From the NCBI GenBank assembly GCA_965237485.1, contig CBDEFQ010000009.1, positions 558,001-622,000 on the forward strand: a stretch of DNA of 64,000 nt, read 5' to 3'. This stretch comes from JAAELZ01 sp965237485. Lineage in GTDB: Bacteria > Pseudomonadota > Gammaproteobacteria > Arenicellales > Poriferihabitantaceae. The notes beneath the pieces are model-generated. The model had not been told where the DNA came from. It searched no databases and saw only the letters and a list, made by a program, of their open reading frames with translations. Shown here in pieces: positions 53,291 through 62,474 of this stretch (the stretch's first letter is position 1; each line of letters starts with the position of its first letter). The position numbers and the translations under genes were made by a program.

Positions 53291-53923
53291 TTAGGTCTGA
53301 TTTTCAAGGTCGCTGATTCTAACACTTTGTGCATTATGAAATACCAGCATTGTCGGCCAATCAGGCCCTAAAGATCGAATTCTTGTGAAGCAGGCAGAAG
53401 GCACTTCGATTCTTAGGTGTGCTTGTTTTTGCATTGCCAACACTTCCCCTAAGATTAGACGCATCGGCCCCCCATGGGTTACCACTAATATGCGCTTTCC
53501 CTGATAATTGGCCAAAATATCAGTCCAAACTCTGAGTACTTCGTCTAGAAATAGCTGATAAGGCGCAGCCCCAGGTGGCGGAGAATCCAATGGATCTTGC
53601 ATAAACGCTTCGAACAATTGCGCCGATTGATCAATCACTTCTGCAACGGGTTTATTCTCCCAAGTGCCATAATTATATTCAGATAACTCTTTACGAATCT
53701 TACAGCTAATGCCCTGCTTTTTTGCGATACCCCGGGCCACGCCCGCACAGCGTTTCAAGGGAGAACTCAAGACTGCATCCCAACGATAATTTGCGGCATG
53801 CGCAAGCATTTTTGCCCGTCCCACTTTTGTTAGCGCCCGATCTGTTACTCCTGAAAACACACTAGGGCTATCGGGCTCATCAATATCCCCATCGCGGAGT
53901 AAATCGATTATAGTTTCGCTCAT
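53291..53923 (-). CDS. Histidine-phosphatase superfamily protein with altered catalytic motif
   Basis: The 210-residue protein resembles the phosphoglycerate mutase / alpha-ribazole phosphatase type: DAVLSSPLKRCAGVA, ELSEYNYGTWENKPVAEV and VVTHGGPMRLIL. The N-terminal RHG motif, whose His is phosphorylated in the reaction, reads LLRDGD: Asp replaces His (codon GAT in place of CAT). The second histidine is kept. It may be inactive or altered; the gene is otherwise intact. Confidence 0.75.
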   Translation of the reverse strand: MSETIIDLLRDGDIDEPDSPSVFSGVTDRALTKVGRAKMLAHAANYRWDAVLSSPLKRCAGVARGIAKKQGISCKIRKELSEYNYGTWENKPVAEVIDQSAQLFEAFMQDPLDSPPPGAAPYQLFLDEVLRVWTDILANYQGKRILVVTHGGPMRLILGEVLAMQKQAHLRIEVPSACFTRIRSLGPDWPTMLVFHNAQSVRISDLENQT

Positions 53924-53945
53924 CGCCTTTAATTAGAAACGCAAA

Positions 53946-55361
53946 TTACAAGGCAGCAAGATCGACTCGGTCACCAATTTTCCCGTAGGTAACTTGATGA
54001 CCTAGTTTCTCATCTATCGCTGTTTTCAGGCCTTCACGCGCTGTCTGTTCACCATGAATAATGCAAACGTGAGGCTTAGTTTCAAAATTACTTAACCAAC
54101 GCATCAAGTCTCGTTGGTCAGCATGCGCTGATAACCCGCCTACGGTATGCACTTGCGCTTTTACTCGGTAGTACTTTGAATGAATTTTAACTTCATCAGT
54201 GCCTTGCACTATTCGCCGGCCTAAGGTGCCTCTACCTTGATACCCCGCAACCACTATATGACATTCGCGCCGCGGTAAGTTTTGCTTTAGATGGTGCAAT
54301 ATACGCCCCGCTGTCATCATGCCACTGGCGGCGAGGATAACTGCATGGTGTCGAATTTTGTTGATCGCTTTTGACTGCGCTGCCGTCTTAGTAAGATGCA
54401 AGTTAGTAATTTTTGGCATTTTGTTTAGGCACTTTCGCAGTCTGGTCGCTTCCTCATCGTATAAATGTGGATAATCCCAATAAATCTGCGTAGTTTCAAT
54501 TGCCATTGGGCTGTTCAAGTAGATTTGCCAACGATCTAAGCCCCATTGCTCAAAATTACTGCCCAGCATATATAGCAGGTCTTGGCTACGCCCAATTGCA
54601 AATGCAGGAATAATTATATTCCCCTTGTCCTTGTCGGCGCGCTGCACAATTTCGCCCATTTCTTCTATTGTGTCTTTGCGCTCACGGTGCTGGCGATTCC
54701 CGTAGGTGCTTTCCATCAGTACCAAGTCGGCTTCGTTAATTATTGCCGGATCATTAAGAATAGGTGAATCATATTGCCCTAAGTCACCGCTAAATACGAT
54801 TTTGCGCTTAAGTTTGCCTTCTTTAAGCCAAAGCTCAACAGAACTTGAGCCAAGTATATGCCCAGCATCTTGGAAGCGTATGGTTACGCCTGACAGTATT
54901 TGCTGTTTATGCTGGTAAGCCAAGCCTTTGAGTCGCCTAAAAACCGCTTTGACATCTTTAACTTGGTACAAGGCTTTTATCGGCTGTTTTCCCTTGCGTA
55001 CGCGCCATCTGTTTTCGTTCTTTGCATCTTCCTGTTGAATTCTAGCGGAATCCTCAAGCAATACCCGTAACATATCGCATGTGGCATTTTGAGCGTAAAT
55101 AAGCCCTTTGTAGCCTCGAGCCAGCAGTAAAGGTAGTCGCCCACTGTGGTCTAAATGCGCGTGGCTCAAGACAACCGCATCGATCTGATTAACATCAAAT
55201 GGAAACGGTTCAAAATTTAAGGCTTGAGCTTTGCGACTACCTTGAATAAAACCGCAATCAAGTAATACTCTTTGTCCGTTTACGTGGACGATATGACAAG
55301 AACCTGTCACCCTATCCGCCGCGCCGTAAAACTCTAATTCCATCTTTATAGTAGTGGCCAA
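53946..55361 (-). CDS. MBL-fold beta-CASP ribonuclease-like protein
   Basis: The 471-residue protein has the metallo-beta-lactamase motif SHAHLDHSGRLP, the second metal loop AGHILGSSS, SGDLGQ, the beta-CASP segment (ESTYGNRQH, PAFAIGRSQDLLYML) and the final GGLSAHADQRDL with IHGE. Such enzymes cut or trim RNA in the cytoplasm and resemble CPSF73. The start is MATTIKMELEF; the methionine at residue 7 is an alternative. Confidence 0.9.
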   Translation of the reverse strand: MATTIKMELEFYGAADRVTGSCHIVHVNGQRVLLDCGFIQGSRKAQALNFEPFPFDVNQIDAVVLSHAHLDHSGRLPLLLARGYKGLIYAQNATCDMLRVLLEDSARIQQEDAKNENRWRVRKGKQPIKALYQVKDVKAVFRRLKGLAYQHKQQILSGVTIRFQDAGHILGSSSVELWLKEGKLKRKIVFSGDLGQYDSPILNDPAIINEADLVLMESTYGNRQHRERKDTIEEMGEIVQRADKDKGNIIIPAFAIGRSQDLLYMLGSNFEQWGLDRWQIYLNSPMAIETTQIYWDYPHLYDEEATRLRKCLNKMPKITNLHLTKTAAQSKAINKIRHHAVILAASGMMTAGRILHHLKQNLPRRECHIVVAGYQGRGTLGRRIVQGTDEVKIHSKYYRVKAQVHTVGGLSAHADQRDLMRWLSNFETKPHVCIIHGEQTAREGLKTAIDEKLGHQVTYGKIGDRVDLAAL

Positions 55362-55391
55362 TTTAATTGGCGGAGAATGTAATTAACTCTA

Positions 55392-55532
55392 TGAGACCCC
55401 AGCATAACGTAGCGAGCGCAGAAAAGACCAGACAAAAATGAGCGAAAAAGCGCAGTTTATCCGTATAAATGAGCATTTTGAGAGACTTTTTAACGACGTA
55501 TTTTCAAGCGCAGTAGTTATGCTGGGGTCTCA
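55392..55532. mobile_element. MITE-like element with 17-bp perfect terminal repeats
   Basis: TGAGACCCCAGCATAAC at 55392-55408 is exactly mirrored at 55516-55532. The 141-bp unit holds no gene and is flanked by CTA on both sides (55389-55391 and 55533-55535), a likely target duplication. CTA-type duplications fit IS5-group transposition. A partial copy lies at 15545-15572. It lies between the beta-CASP gene start and bioY. Confidence 0.8.
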
Positions 55533-55573
55533 CTATTTTATTGCACGTATCACGTATAAAACGCCAAGATACC

Positions 55574-56165
55574 CTAGCGATATAACGTTTTCCACATAAA
55601 AGGGAGCAATAATGTAACAGCGCAAATTTTCACAAAATCTCCAATCATATTAAGGTGTTATAGCCCATTGGAAAAGTGGCTTCTCCCAGCCAACCACAAA
55701 ACCCAGCCACACAATACCAAATAAATAGATGGTTGTCACCGCTAGCAACACTGCTATGCAAGTGGTCAACATTTTACGATCATACCCTCGTTTGGCAAAA
55801 TGACCACAAATAATAGCTGCGGCCAAATGGCCAACAAAGAAACCGCCTGTGGGGCCAGTAAAGAAGTCAGGCCCTGAACCAGAAGCAGTACTTGTGCTCA
55901 GCCCAGGTATGACAAGGGACATTTGCAGGTAATATAAAATAATAGCCGCTAACGAAACTCGCCACGGAAAGACAAAACCGAGCATGCATACCGAAAAAAT
56001 CATCAAGTTTTGTGGAACTCCACGAATTGGCAATGCTACTTTAGCCGATGCAGTCAGTATCAACGCCCCCACAAATATCATGATCAGGTAGCGCAATAGA
56101 TTGCCGGAATCTTGCGACCAAAAATAGTCACTCAGTGTGGGTTCTAAAACTTTAGGTCGCGTCAT
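55574..56165 (-). pseudogene. bioY: Biotin transporter BioY, frameshifted near the C-terminus
   Basis: BioY is the substrate-binding membrane subunit for biotin uptake. The main frame runs to a stop at 55650 after 171 residues, with SAKVALPIRGVPQNLMIFSV and FFTGPTGGFFVGHLAAAIICGHFAKRG. Removing one A from CCTTAATATG (near 55654) restores the typical ending: TPYMIGDFVKICAVTLLLP then MWKTLYR and stop at 55574, about 196 residues in all. It follows lnt by 12 bases, probably in one operon. It may be a decaying gene or a single-base error. Confidence 0.8.
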
Positions 56166-56177
56166 TTGGTGCCATTT

Positions 56178-57704
56178 TTAGAACAATTCGTTGCGTCTAT
56201 TATACTTCGCCCCGAACACAAAATAGCGAATTAATACAATGGCCAATAGTAGGATATAAATTGGCATACGCCCCCATCTAACATAGGGTGTATCTCCTTT
56301 ATAAGCGACTAGCTTGTCTACCATTGCCACTTTTTCAAATTGCGCAGATATTTGTTGGTAGCTTCCATCGGTTCTAATGACCGTAGATAAGCCACTGTTT
56401 GAAACTCTTAACATCTCACGCCTTGCTTCAATCGAGCGGAATCGGCCCATCTCTAAACGCTGATGCGGTGCGAAAGAATCGCCAAACCATGCGTCTTCAC
56501 TGACATTGATTATGGCATCAGCCGTAGAAATGCCTGTTCGCCAGTCCTCTGGAAACGCGTCTTCATAGCAAATGGTAGGTAACAACTTAAAATCGGTTGT
56601 TTGCAGGTGTGCTTGCGCGCCGCGCCATGAAGTCATATCAGACATAGGAATCTGCAATTGCGCTAATAAACCAGACAGCAGCCACTTTAATGGAAAGAAT
56701 TCCCCAAATGGCACTAAGTGGTGTTTGCGATAAAATTGTTCTTGGGTGCGAGGGTTAAGTAACACCATAGAATTATGAATTTGCGTGCCAGCTTCGTTTA
56801 CTCTACGCTCTAGCGCGCCGAATATTACATCCGGATTTAAGGCGTATATTTGATCCAAAAACGCAGCTGGCGCTTGGTCATAGACTTGCGGCAGTGCTCC
56901 TTCTGGCCAGACTAAAAGGTCTACCTCTTTTTCGATAGTTCGACTGGCATGCAAATATTCGGCAAATATTTCTTCTTGCTTGCCTGCTTGCCACTTAACC
57001 TGCAATGGGATGCTCAGTTGAACTAAACCCACGGCCAACTCCTTGCCTGTTTGGTGGGCCCACTTAATTGGAGTCAACCACGCACCTAAGCCGAAAATCA
57101 AAAAACCCGAAAGTAATGATATCGCTGCGCTTCTGATCAAACCTAGTTTTACTGCTTTAACCGACCATACTAGCAGCCCAGCTACAACTGCCATGAGTAA
57201 ACTTGATAAAACTACACCCCCTAGCGGTGCGTAGCCCACTAACCAAGTATCTATGCTAGCGTATCCCGTTAATAGCCATGGAAAGCCAGTGAACAAATAC
57301 CCGCGTAATAATTCCAATACAACCCAGCAGGCAGGTGCCAACAGAACCATATTAAAAACCTTGGAGTTAGATTTCACAAAAGCGAATGCCAATCCAGCCA
57401 ACAGTGGATAACAAGAGAGAAATAGCACCATCAGAATGACAGCTATAACCGCTAGGCTGGGCGACATATTACCGAAATTAACCATGCTAACGTACACCCA
57501 CGACACGCCCACCGCGAACTGCCCAATTCCAAAGCATAAGCCTAGCGAAGCTGATTGCCACTTGCTTGCACCCTGCCAGCTTGCAAATAAGATAGCGAGC
57601 GCTATTATCGTTAAAGGCCAATATCCGAATGGCGCAAAACCCAGCGCAAACGTACCGCCAGCCAATGTTGTCAACGCAAAACGCAAGTTTAATTTAGAGG
57701 GCAC
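56178..57704 (-). CDS. lnt: Apolipoprotein N-acyltransferase
   Basis: Lnt adds the third acyl chain to lipoproteins at the inner membrane. The 508-residue protein has about six membrane segments, then a nitrilase domain with catalytic residues in LLVWPEGALP, RKHHLVPFGEFFP (Lys) and LPTICYEDAFP (Cys), and a final membrane segment. It starts with GTG, sharing one base with the ybeY stop. The corC/ybeX gene usually found between ybeY and lnt is missing. Confidence 0.94.
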   Translation of the reverse strand: MPSKLNLRFALTTLAGGTFALGFAPFGYWPLTIIALAILFASWQGASKWQSASLGLCFGIGQFAVGVSWVYVSMVNFGNMSPSLAVIAVILMVLFLSCYPLLAGLAFAFVKSNSKVFNMVLLAPACWVVLELLRGYLFTGFPWLLTGYASIDTWLVGYAPLGGVVLSSLLMAVVAGLLVWSVKAVKLGLIRSAAISLLSGFLIFGLGAWLTPIKWAHQTGKELAVGLVQLSIPLQVKWQAGKQEEIFAEYLHASRTIEKEVDLLVWPEGALPQVYDQAPAAFLDQIYALNPDVIFGALERRVNEAGTQIHNSMVLLNPRTQEQFYRKHHLVPFGEFFPLKWLLSGLLAQLQIPMSDMTSWRGAQAHLQTTDFKLLPTICYEDAFPEDWRTGISTADAIINVSEDAWFGDSFAPHQRLEMGRFRSIEARREMLRVSNSGLSTVIRTDGSYQQISAQFEKVAMVDKLVAYKGDTPYVRWGRMPIYILLLAIVLIRYFVFGAKYNRRNELF

Positions 57705-58168
57705 TACGGCTCTTCGTAAGGATCAGCAAAACCAAATCTGCGCATTATAGACTGCTCTAATGTTTCCATTTGGGCTGCTTGTTGATCCCTGTGATGATCA
57801 AAGCCAAGTAAATGTAATGCACCATGTATGGTCATATGTGCCCAATGGGATTGCTCGCTTTTATGTTGTTCTGCTGCTTGTTGCACCACCACTGGCGCAC
57901 AGATAACAATATCACCCCAAGCTAAATTGGATTGTTGTTCCGTAATTGCTATAAACGGAAATGACAGCACATTGGTGACCTTATCCTGATCGCGATACTG
58001 AAAGTTTAACTGTTGCATCTCTTCGCTATCAACGATGCGAATTGATAGCTCTTTACGCTGCGCTTGGGTTTCGCAAAAAACTTTTTCTATCCATAGGCAA
58101 TGCTCCTCTGCTTGCGGAACTGATTTTACCGATGAGGCGTTCTCAAATTGAAACCATTCAGCCGTCAT
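57704..58168 (-). CDS. ybeY: Endoribonuclease YbeY
   Basis: YbeY is a metal-dependent RNase needed for 16S rRNA maturation. The 154-residue protein shows NFQYRDQDKVTNVLSFPF and the zinc site HGALHLLGFDHHRDQ. The start at 58168 (MTAEWFQF), overlapping the phoH stop by 11 bases, fits the family better than the ATG 72 bases upstream inside phoH. Confidence 0.93.
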   Translation of the reverse strand: MTAEWFQFENASSVKSVPQAEEHCLWIEKVFCETQAQRKELSIRIVDSEEMQQLNFQYRDQDKVTNVLSFPFIAITEQQSNLAWGDIVICAPVVVQQAAEQHKSEQSHWAHMTIHGALHLLGFDHHRDQQAAQMETLEQSIMRRFGFADPYEEP

Positions 58169-59168
58169 CAGATTGAACAGAACGTAGCGTAGGCTCGCTG
58201 CTGGCTGGGCTTGGAGTTTGCTTTTCGTAAGCCTCAACAATGCGTTGCACCAGCGAATGACGTACCACGTGCTCAGATGTAAATTGGGTAAATGAAATAC
58301 CTTTCACTTCCTGTAAAATATTTTGTGAATGCACCAAGCCCGACATGACGTGTTGGGGCAGATCAATTTGTGACACGTCACCGGTAATCACCATCTTAGA
58401 CCCGTATCCCATACGTGTTAGAAACATCTTCATCTGTTCCAGGGTGGTGTTTTGGGCTTCGTCCAACAAAATAAATGATTCGTTCAGCGTACGGCCGCGC
58501 ATATAAGCAAGTGGCGCAAGCTCTATAATACCGCGTTCAATCAGTTTACCTACCCGATCAAAACCCAGCATTTCATACAAAGCATCGTATAAGGGACGCA
58601 AATAAGGATCAACCTTTTGCCCAATATCACCCGGCAAGAAACCTAACTTTTCACCTGCTTCAACTGCAGGACGTACCAATACAATGCGCTCTACTTCGTT
58701 ATTTGCCAGCGCCTGTGCGGCACAAGCCACGGCCAAATACGTTTTACCGGTACCCGCTGGGCCAATACCAAAACACACATCGTTTATGAGTATGTTACTA
58801 AGGTAATGCGCTTGTGCACTATTTTGCGGGCGTACTTGATGCTTGCGCACTTTAATAACTATCTGCGGCTCACCGCTGCCTTTAACCTCTTCCCCGACCA
58901 TCGCAAGGTGGACTGTTTGGGAACTCAGTGTGAGATCAGATTTAGTTCGTTTGTAAAGCTGCTTAATAATTTGCTTAGCGCGGTATGCTGCTGTTTCCTC
59001 ACCTTGAACATAAAACACTTCAGCACGGCGGCTTATTTGCACATCAAGGTGCAGTTCAATTTGCAATAAATTGACATCTCGCTCACCGCTTAACGCGACC
59101 AAACGTTCGTTATTCACGGGAGAAAGGCTGAAGCTAATACCAGCTTGCGCGGAGGTTGTTTGGCTCAA
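58158..59168 (-). CDS. ybeZ: PhoH-like ATPase (YbeZ)
   Basis: The 336-residue protein has an N-terminal KH-like region (about 30-90) and the PhoH ATPase domain: GPAGTGKTYLAVACAAQAL, LVRPAVEAGEKLGFLPGD, and ILLDEAQNTTLEQMKMFLTRMG. It partners with YbeY in rRNA processing. It lies between miaB and ybeY. Confidence 0.94.
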   Translation of the reverse strand: MSQTTSAQAGISFSLSPVNNERLVALSGERDVNLLQIELHLDVQISRRAEVFYVQGEETAAYRAKQIIKQLYKRTKSDLTLSSQTVHLAMVGEEVKGSGEPQIVIKVRKHQVRPQNSAQAHYLSNILINDVCFGIGPAGTGKTYLAVACAAQALANNEVERIVLVRPAVEAGEKLGFLPGDIGQKVDPYLRPLYDALYEMLGFDRVGKLIERGIIELAPLAYMRGRTLNESFILLDEAQNTTLEQMKMFLTRMGYGSKMVITGDVSQIDLPQHVMSGLVHSQNILQEVKGISFTQFTSEHVVRHSLVQRIVEAYEKQTPSPASSEPTLRSVQSDDG

Positions 59169-59204
59169 ATGATGGTCCTTAGATAGGCAGACATATAGTA
59201 GCGC

Positions 59205-60563
59205 TTAAGCAACATTCAAGACGCTTTGGTGAACCATATTAAGTGCTTCTCCACGCAAGGAATTAATATAACCTTCGGTAATTTTTACGTTTACAAACTG
59301 CCCAGCCCATTTTGCAGAGCCTTTAAAAATAACCGAGCGATTATTCTGAGTACGTCCAGTAATTTCTTCAGGGTTTTTACGCGAGGGGCCATCCACAAGC
59401 ACCACCTGCTCGCTGCCCACCATTGAGGCACTTATGCCAGTAGACATTTCATTGATGCGCGCTTGCACAGTTGCCAAACGCGCTTTCTTAACATCCATGC
59501 TAACGTCGTCGGCTAAGCTAGCGGCCGGTGTCCCGGGTCTAGCGCTATAAATAAAACTAAAAGATTGATCAAAATGAACGGCTTCTATCAATGCCATGGT
59601 GGCTGCAAAATCTTCTTGCGTTTCACCCGGAAAACCGATAATGAAGTCAGACGACATTGAGATATCAGGGCGTATTGCACGCAATTTGCCCACTATTTTC
59701 AAGTAAGAATCAGCCGTATAACCCCGTTTCATCAGTTGCAAGATACGATCTGAACCCGATTGCACCGGTAAGTGTAAATGCGTTACCAGCTCGGGCGTAT
59801 CGGCATAAACTTCAATTAACTCATCATCAAAATGTAAAGGGTGAGACGTGGTGTAACGTACCCGATCAATGCCATCGATTGCCGCGACGTAACGCAGTAA
59901 TTGAGCGAAACTAACTTTTTCACCTTCGTGGGTATCACCCAAATAACCATTTACGTTTTGCCCAAGCAAATTAACCTCGCGAACGCCCTGCATTGCTAGC
60001 GTATAGACTTCCTCTATCACATCATCAAAAGGACGACTAAACTCTGTTCCACGGGTATAAGGGACAACACAAAAGCTACAATATTTACTACAGCCTTCCA
60101 TGATCGAAACAAAGGCTTTTGCGCCCTCCACTCTCGGAGGTGGCAGGCAATCAAACTTCTCTATTTCTGGAAAGCTGACATCCACTGATTTACGGTTACG
60201 CTGGGATTTTACTTCGTCTAACATCTTAGGTAGGCGATGCAATGTCTGCGGCCCAAATATAATGTCTACATAAGGCGCTCGCTTAAAGATCATTTCGCCT
60301 TCTTGGCTGGCCACGCAACCCCCTACCCCAATCACCAGATTAGGATTTTTCTCTTTGATTTTACGCCAACGGCCTAGTTGTGAAAACACTTTCTCCTGCG
60401 CCTTTTCGCGAATAGAACAAGTGTTCAGCAGCAATACATCGGCACAATGCTCGTCCTCTGCTGCGGTCATCTGGTGGCTGTCCACAAGAAGATCAGCCAT
60501 ACGCGATGAATCATACTCATTCATCTGGCATCCGTGAGTTTTGACGTACAGTTTCTGGGGCAC
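59205..60563 (-). CDS. miaB: tRNA-2-methylthio-N6-dimethylallyladenosine synthase
   Basis: MiaB adds a methylthio group to A37 of tRNAs. The 452-residue protein has the N-terminal UPF0004 domain (KTHGCQMNEYDS, LNTCSIREKA), the radical-SAM cluster EGCSKYCSFCVVPYTRG, and a C-terminal TRAM domain (VLVDGPSRKNPEEITGRTQNNRSVIF). It leads the miaB-phoH-ybeY-lnt operon. Confidence 0.97.
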   Translation of the reverse strand: MPQKLYVKTHGCQMNEYDSSRMADLLVDSHQMTAAEDEHCADVLLLNTCSIREKAQEKVFSQLGRWRKIKEKNPNLVIGVGGCVASQEGEMIFKRAPYVDIIFGPQTLHRLPKMLDEVKSQRNRKSVDVSFPEIEKFDCLPPPRVEGAKAFVSIMEGCSKYCSFCVVPYTRGTEFSRPFDDVIEEVYTLAMQGVREVNLLGQNVNGYLGDTHEGEKVSFAQLLRYVAAIDGIDRVRYTTSHPLHFDDELIEVYADTPELVTHLHLPVQSGSDRILQLMKRGYTADSYLKIVGKLRAIRPDISMSSDFIIGFPGETQEDFAATMALIEAVHFDQSFSFIYSARPGTPAASLADDVSMDVKKARLATVQARINEMSTGISASMVGSEQVVLVDGPSRKNPEEITGRTQNNRSVIFKGSAKWAGQFVNVKITEGYINSLRGEALNMVHQSVLNVA

Positions 60564-60725
60564 TTTTAATAAGCCATAATATTAGGTAGCGTGATTTTAC
60601 CGCTCACAGCTAAAAATTGAAATCGAAACTGGTTAATCGGCCTGTTGAAGTTGGATTAGGCTGGAGCTCAGTACGGCGGATAGGATATGATACCTTCAAA
60701 TTAAACTCTACCCTCTACAAAACCC

Positions 60726-61361
60726 ATGAAACAGGTTAAATTTTCGCAAATGAAAGACGGTGATAAGGCGGACTATGAGCTCCTTGAGTCTTTAGAACAT
60801 GATTATATAGCGGGTTTACCCCAACGCCTAGTGACCGCATTACTAGAACTTGAATCAAGTTTATCGGGATATAAGGTATCTCGACTCGAGCACACATTGC
60901 AAGGCACTACGATGGCGTGGCGAGCAGGTGCTGATATTGATTGGGTAATGGCTGTACTCCTTCACGATATTGGTGACGGTTTAGCGCCCTATTCCCACGA
61001 TAAGTTAGCAGCAGAAGTTCTGCGCCCTTTCTTACGCGAACAATGTACATGGGTGGTTGAGAACCATTTTGATTTTCAGAAGTACTACTTCAATCATTTT
61101 TTCGACTTAGATCGTAATGCCCGGGATAAACACCGGGACAGTCCATTTTTTGATGACTGCGTTGATTTTTGCGAGCTTTGGGACCAATCAGCATTTGACC
61201 CAGAGTATGCGCATTTTCCTTTAAGCTTCTTTGAGCCCTATCTAAGCGAAGTATTTACAAGAAAACCCTTTTTACAAGAACATATCCAAACAGGCGTACG
61301 TAAGCCCCTCGTTGACAACAATATAGCCACTGGGCGCACTCAAAACCTGAAAATTAATTAA
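60726..61361 (+). CDS. HD-domain protein, possibly PhnZ/MIOX-like oxygenase
   Basis: The 211-residue protein has an HD-type metal site: LEHTLQGTTMA (H56), LLHDIGD (H80, D81), YSHD (H91) and ENHFDFQKYY (H114). The set with an extra histidine and EHT-like start resembles mixed-valence di-iron oxygenases such as PhnZ and myo-inositol oxygenase more than plain phosphohydrolases. No phosphonate genes lie nearby. The substrate is unknown. It converges on the glycosyltransferase gene with a 4-base overlap. Confidence 0.6.
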   Translation: MKQVKFSQMKDGDKADYELLESLEHDYIAGLPQRLVTALLELESSLSGYKVSRLEHTLQGTTMAWRAGADIDWVMAVLLHDIGDGLAPYSHDKLAAEVLRPFLREQCTWVVENHFDFQKYYFNHFFDLDRNARDKHRDSPFFDDCVDFCELWDQSAFDPEYAHFPLSFFEPYLSEVFTRKPFLQEHIQTGVRKPLVDNNIATGRTQNLKIN

Positions 61362-62473
61362 GGACGCTTTAACACTTCCTGATAAACCTCATTAGTTTGG
61401 TTAACCATTCGTTGTGCGGTAAAGTGCTGTTGAAAGTGTTTATAGCCAGCTTCGCCCATCATAATTCGACGTTCTTTATCGGCAATTAGCAGTTCAAGCT
61501 TTTCTACGAACAATTTCTTGTCGTTTCTTGGAACTAAAAAGCCCGTTTCCCCATCAATTACGGCCTCACTCACACCGCCCACATCGGTGGATATAACAGG
61601 CAGTTTTACACTCATGGCCTCGAGAACACTTAAGGGGAGCCCTTCGTATAATGAGCCTAAAATGAAAATATCACTATCCGTTAGAAACTCGGTTACATCT
61701 TCAATATTGAGGGTCAATTCAACTTTATCCTCTAATTGGTGCTTACATATCTGCGCTTTCAACCTAGCGTATTGATCCCCAGAACCAATGATTTTGGCAC
61801 TAAAGTCAAACTTTAACGCCGCTAAGCACTCAATAATGAAATATTGGTTTTTAACGGACGTCAGACGGCCTACAGTGATGATTCTTGGACGTAAAGTGGG
61901 CGCACGTTCTCTGATTTTCGTTGCTTCCACTCCATTTTGAATTAAATGCATACGACCCTTATTAGCCACCCTATAGCGCAACGCCAAGGCGTAATCATAT
62001 CTTGAAACCGCAATTGTCTTAGTGGTTATGCAGCCCAGTGCCCACTCGATAAACAACCCCAAGCATCTTTGCTTTCGAGGTGCGCCCTCGGTAAAAGCCC
62101 AGCCGTGTGCAGTGAATATCGCTGGCACCCTTCTACTAAACGCGGCTAAGCGAGCAAGTACGCCGGCTTTAGATGAATGCGCGTGCACCAAATCTGGCTT
62201 TAACTCAGAAATTGTAGTCCTGAGCATTCGAAATGCCGCCCAATCCTGTTTTGGGGAAATCGGTCTTTTTAACGATGGTATGATTTTTACCTCTACACCT
62301 AAATCATCTGCCGATCGGGTTAAAAAATCTTTTTCACCGCATACAAGTACAAATTGATATTGCGTTTTTAAATGGCGCATGATGTCGAGGCAATGGATTT
62401 GTGCGCCGCCCACGTCGCCCTTGGTAATGACCAGTAAAATGGTCGGCCGTTGTATTTGCTGATTGGTGGCCAT
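61358..62473 (-). CDS. Glycosyltransferase family 4 protein
   Basis: The 371-residue protein has a GT-B fold: GGAQIHCLDIMRHL near the start, LVHAHSSKAGVLARLAA, FTAHGWAFTEG, VGRLTSVKNQYFIIECLA and EGLPLSVLEAMSVKLPVISTDVGGVSEAVIDGETGFLV. It resembles sugar transferases of polysaccharide synthesis. It begins one base after the YjbQ stop. No other polysaccharide genes are nearby. Confidence 0.88.
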   Translation of the reverse strand: MATNQQIQRPTILLVITKGDVGGAQIHCLDIMRHLKTQYQFVLVCGEKDFLTRSADDLGVEVKIIPSLKRPISPKQDWAAFRMLRTTISELKPDLVHAHSSKAGVLARLAAFSRRVPAIFTAHGWAFTEGAPRKQRCLGLFIEWALGCITTKTIAVSRYDYALALRYRVANKGRMHLIQNGVEATKIRERAPTLRPRIITVGRLTSVKNQYFIIECLAALKFDFSAKIIGSGDQYARLKAQICKHQLEDKVELTLNIEDVTEFLTDSDIFILGSLYEGLPLSVLEAMSVKLPVISTDVGGVSEAVIDGETGFLVPRNDKKLFVEKLELLIADKERRIMMGEAGYKHFQQHFTAQRMVNQTNEVYQEVLKRP

Positions 62474-62474
62474 C

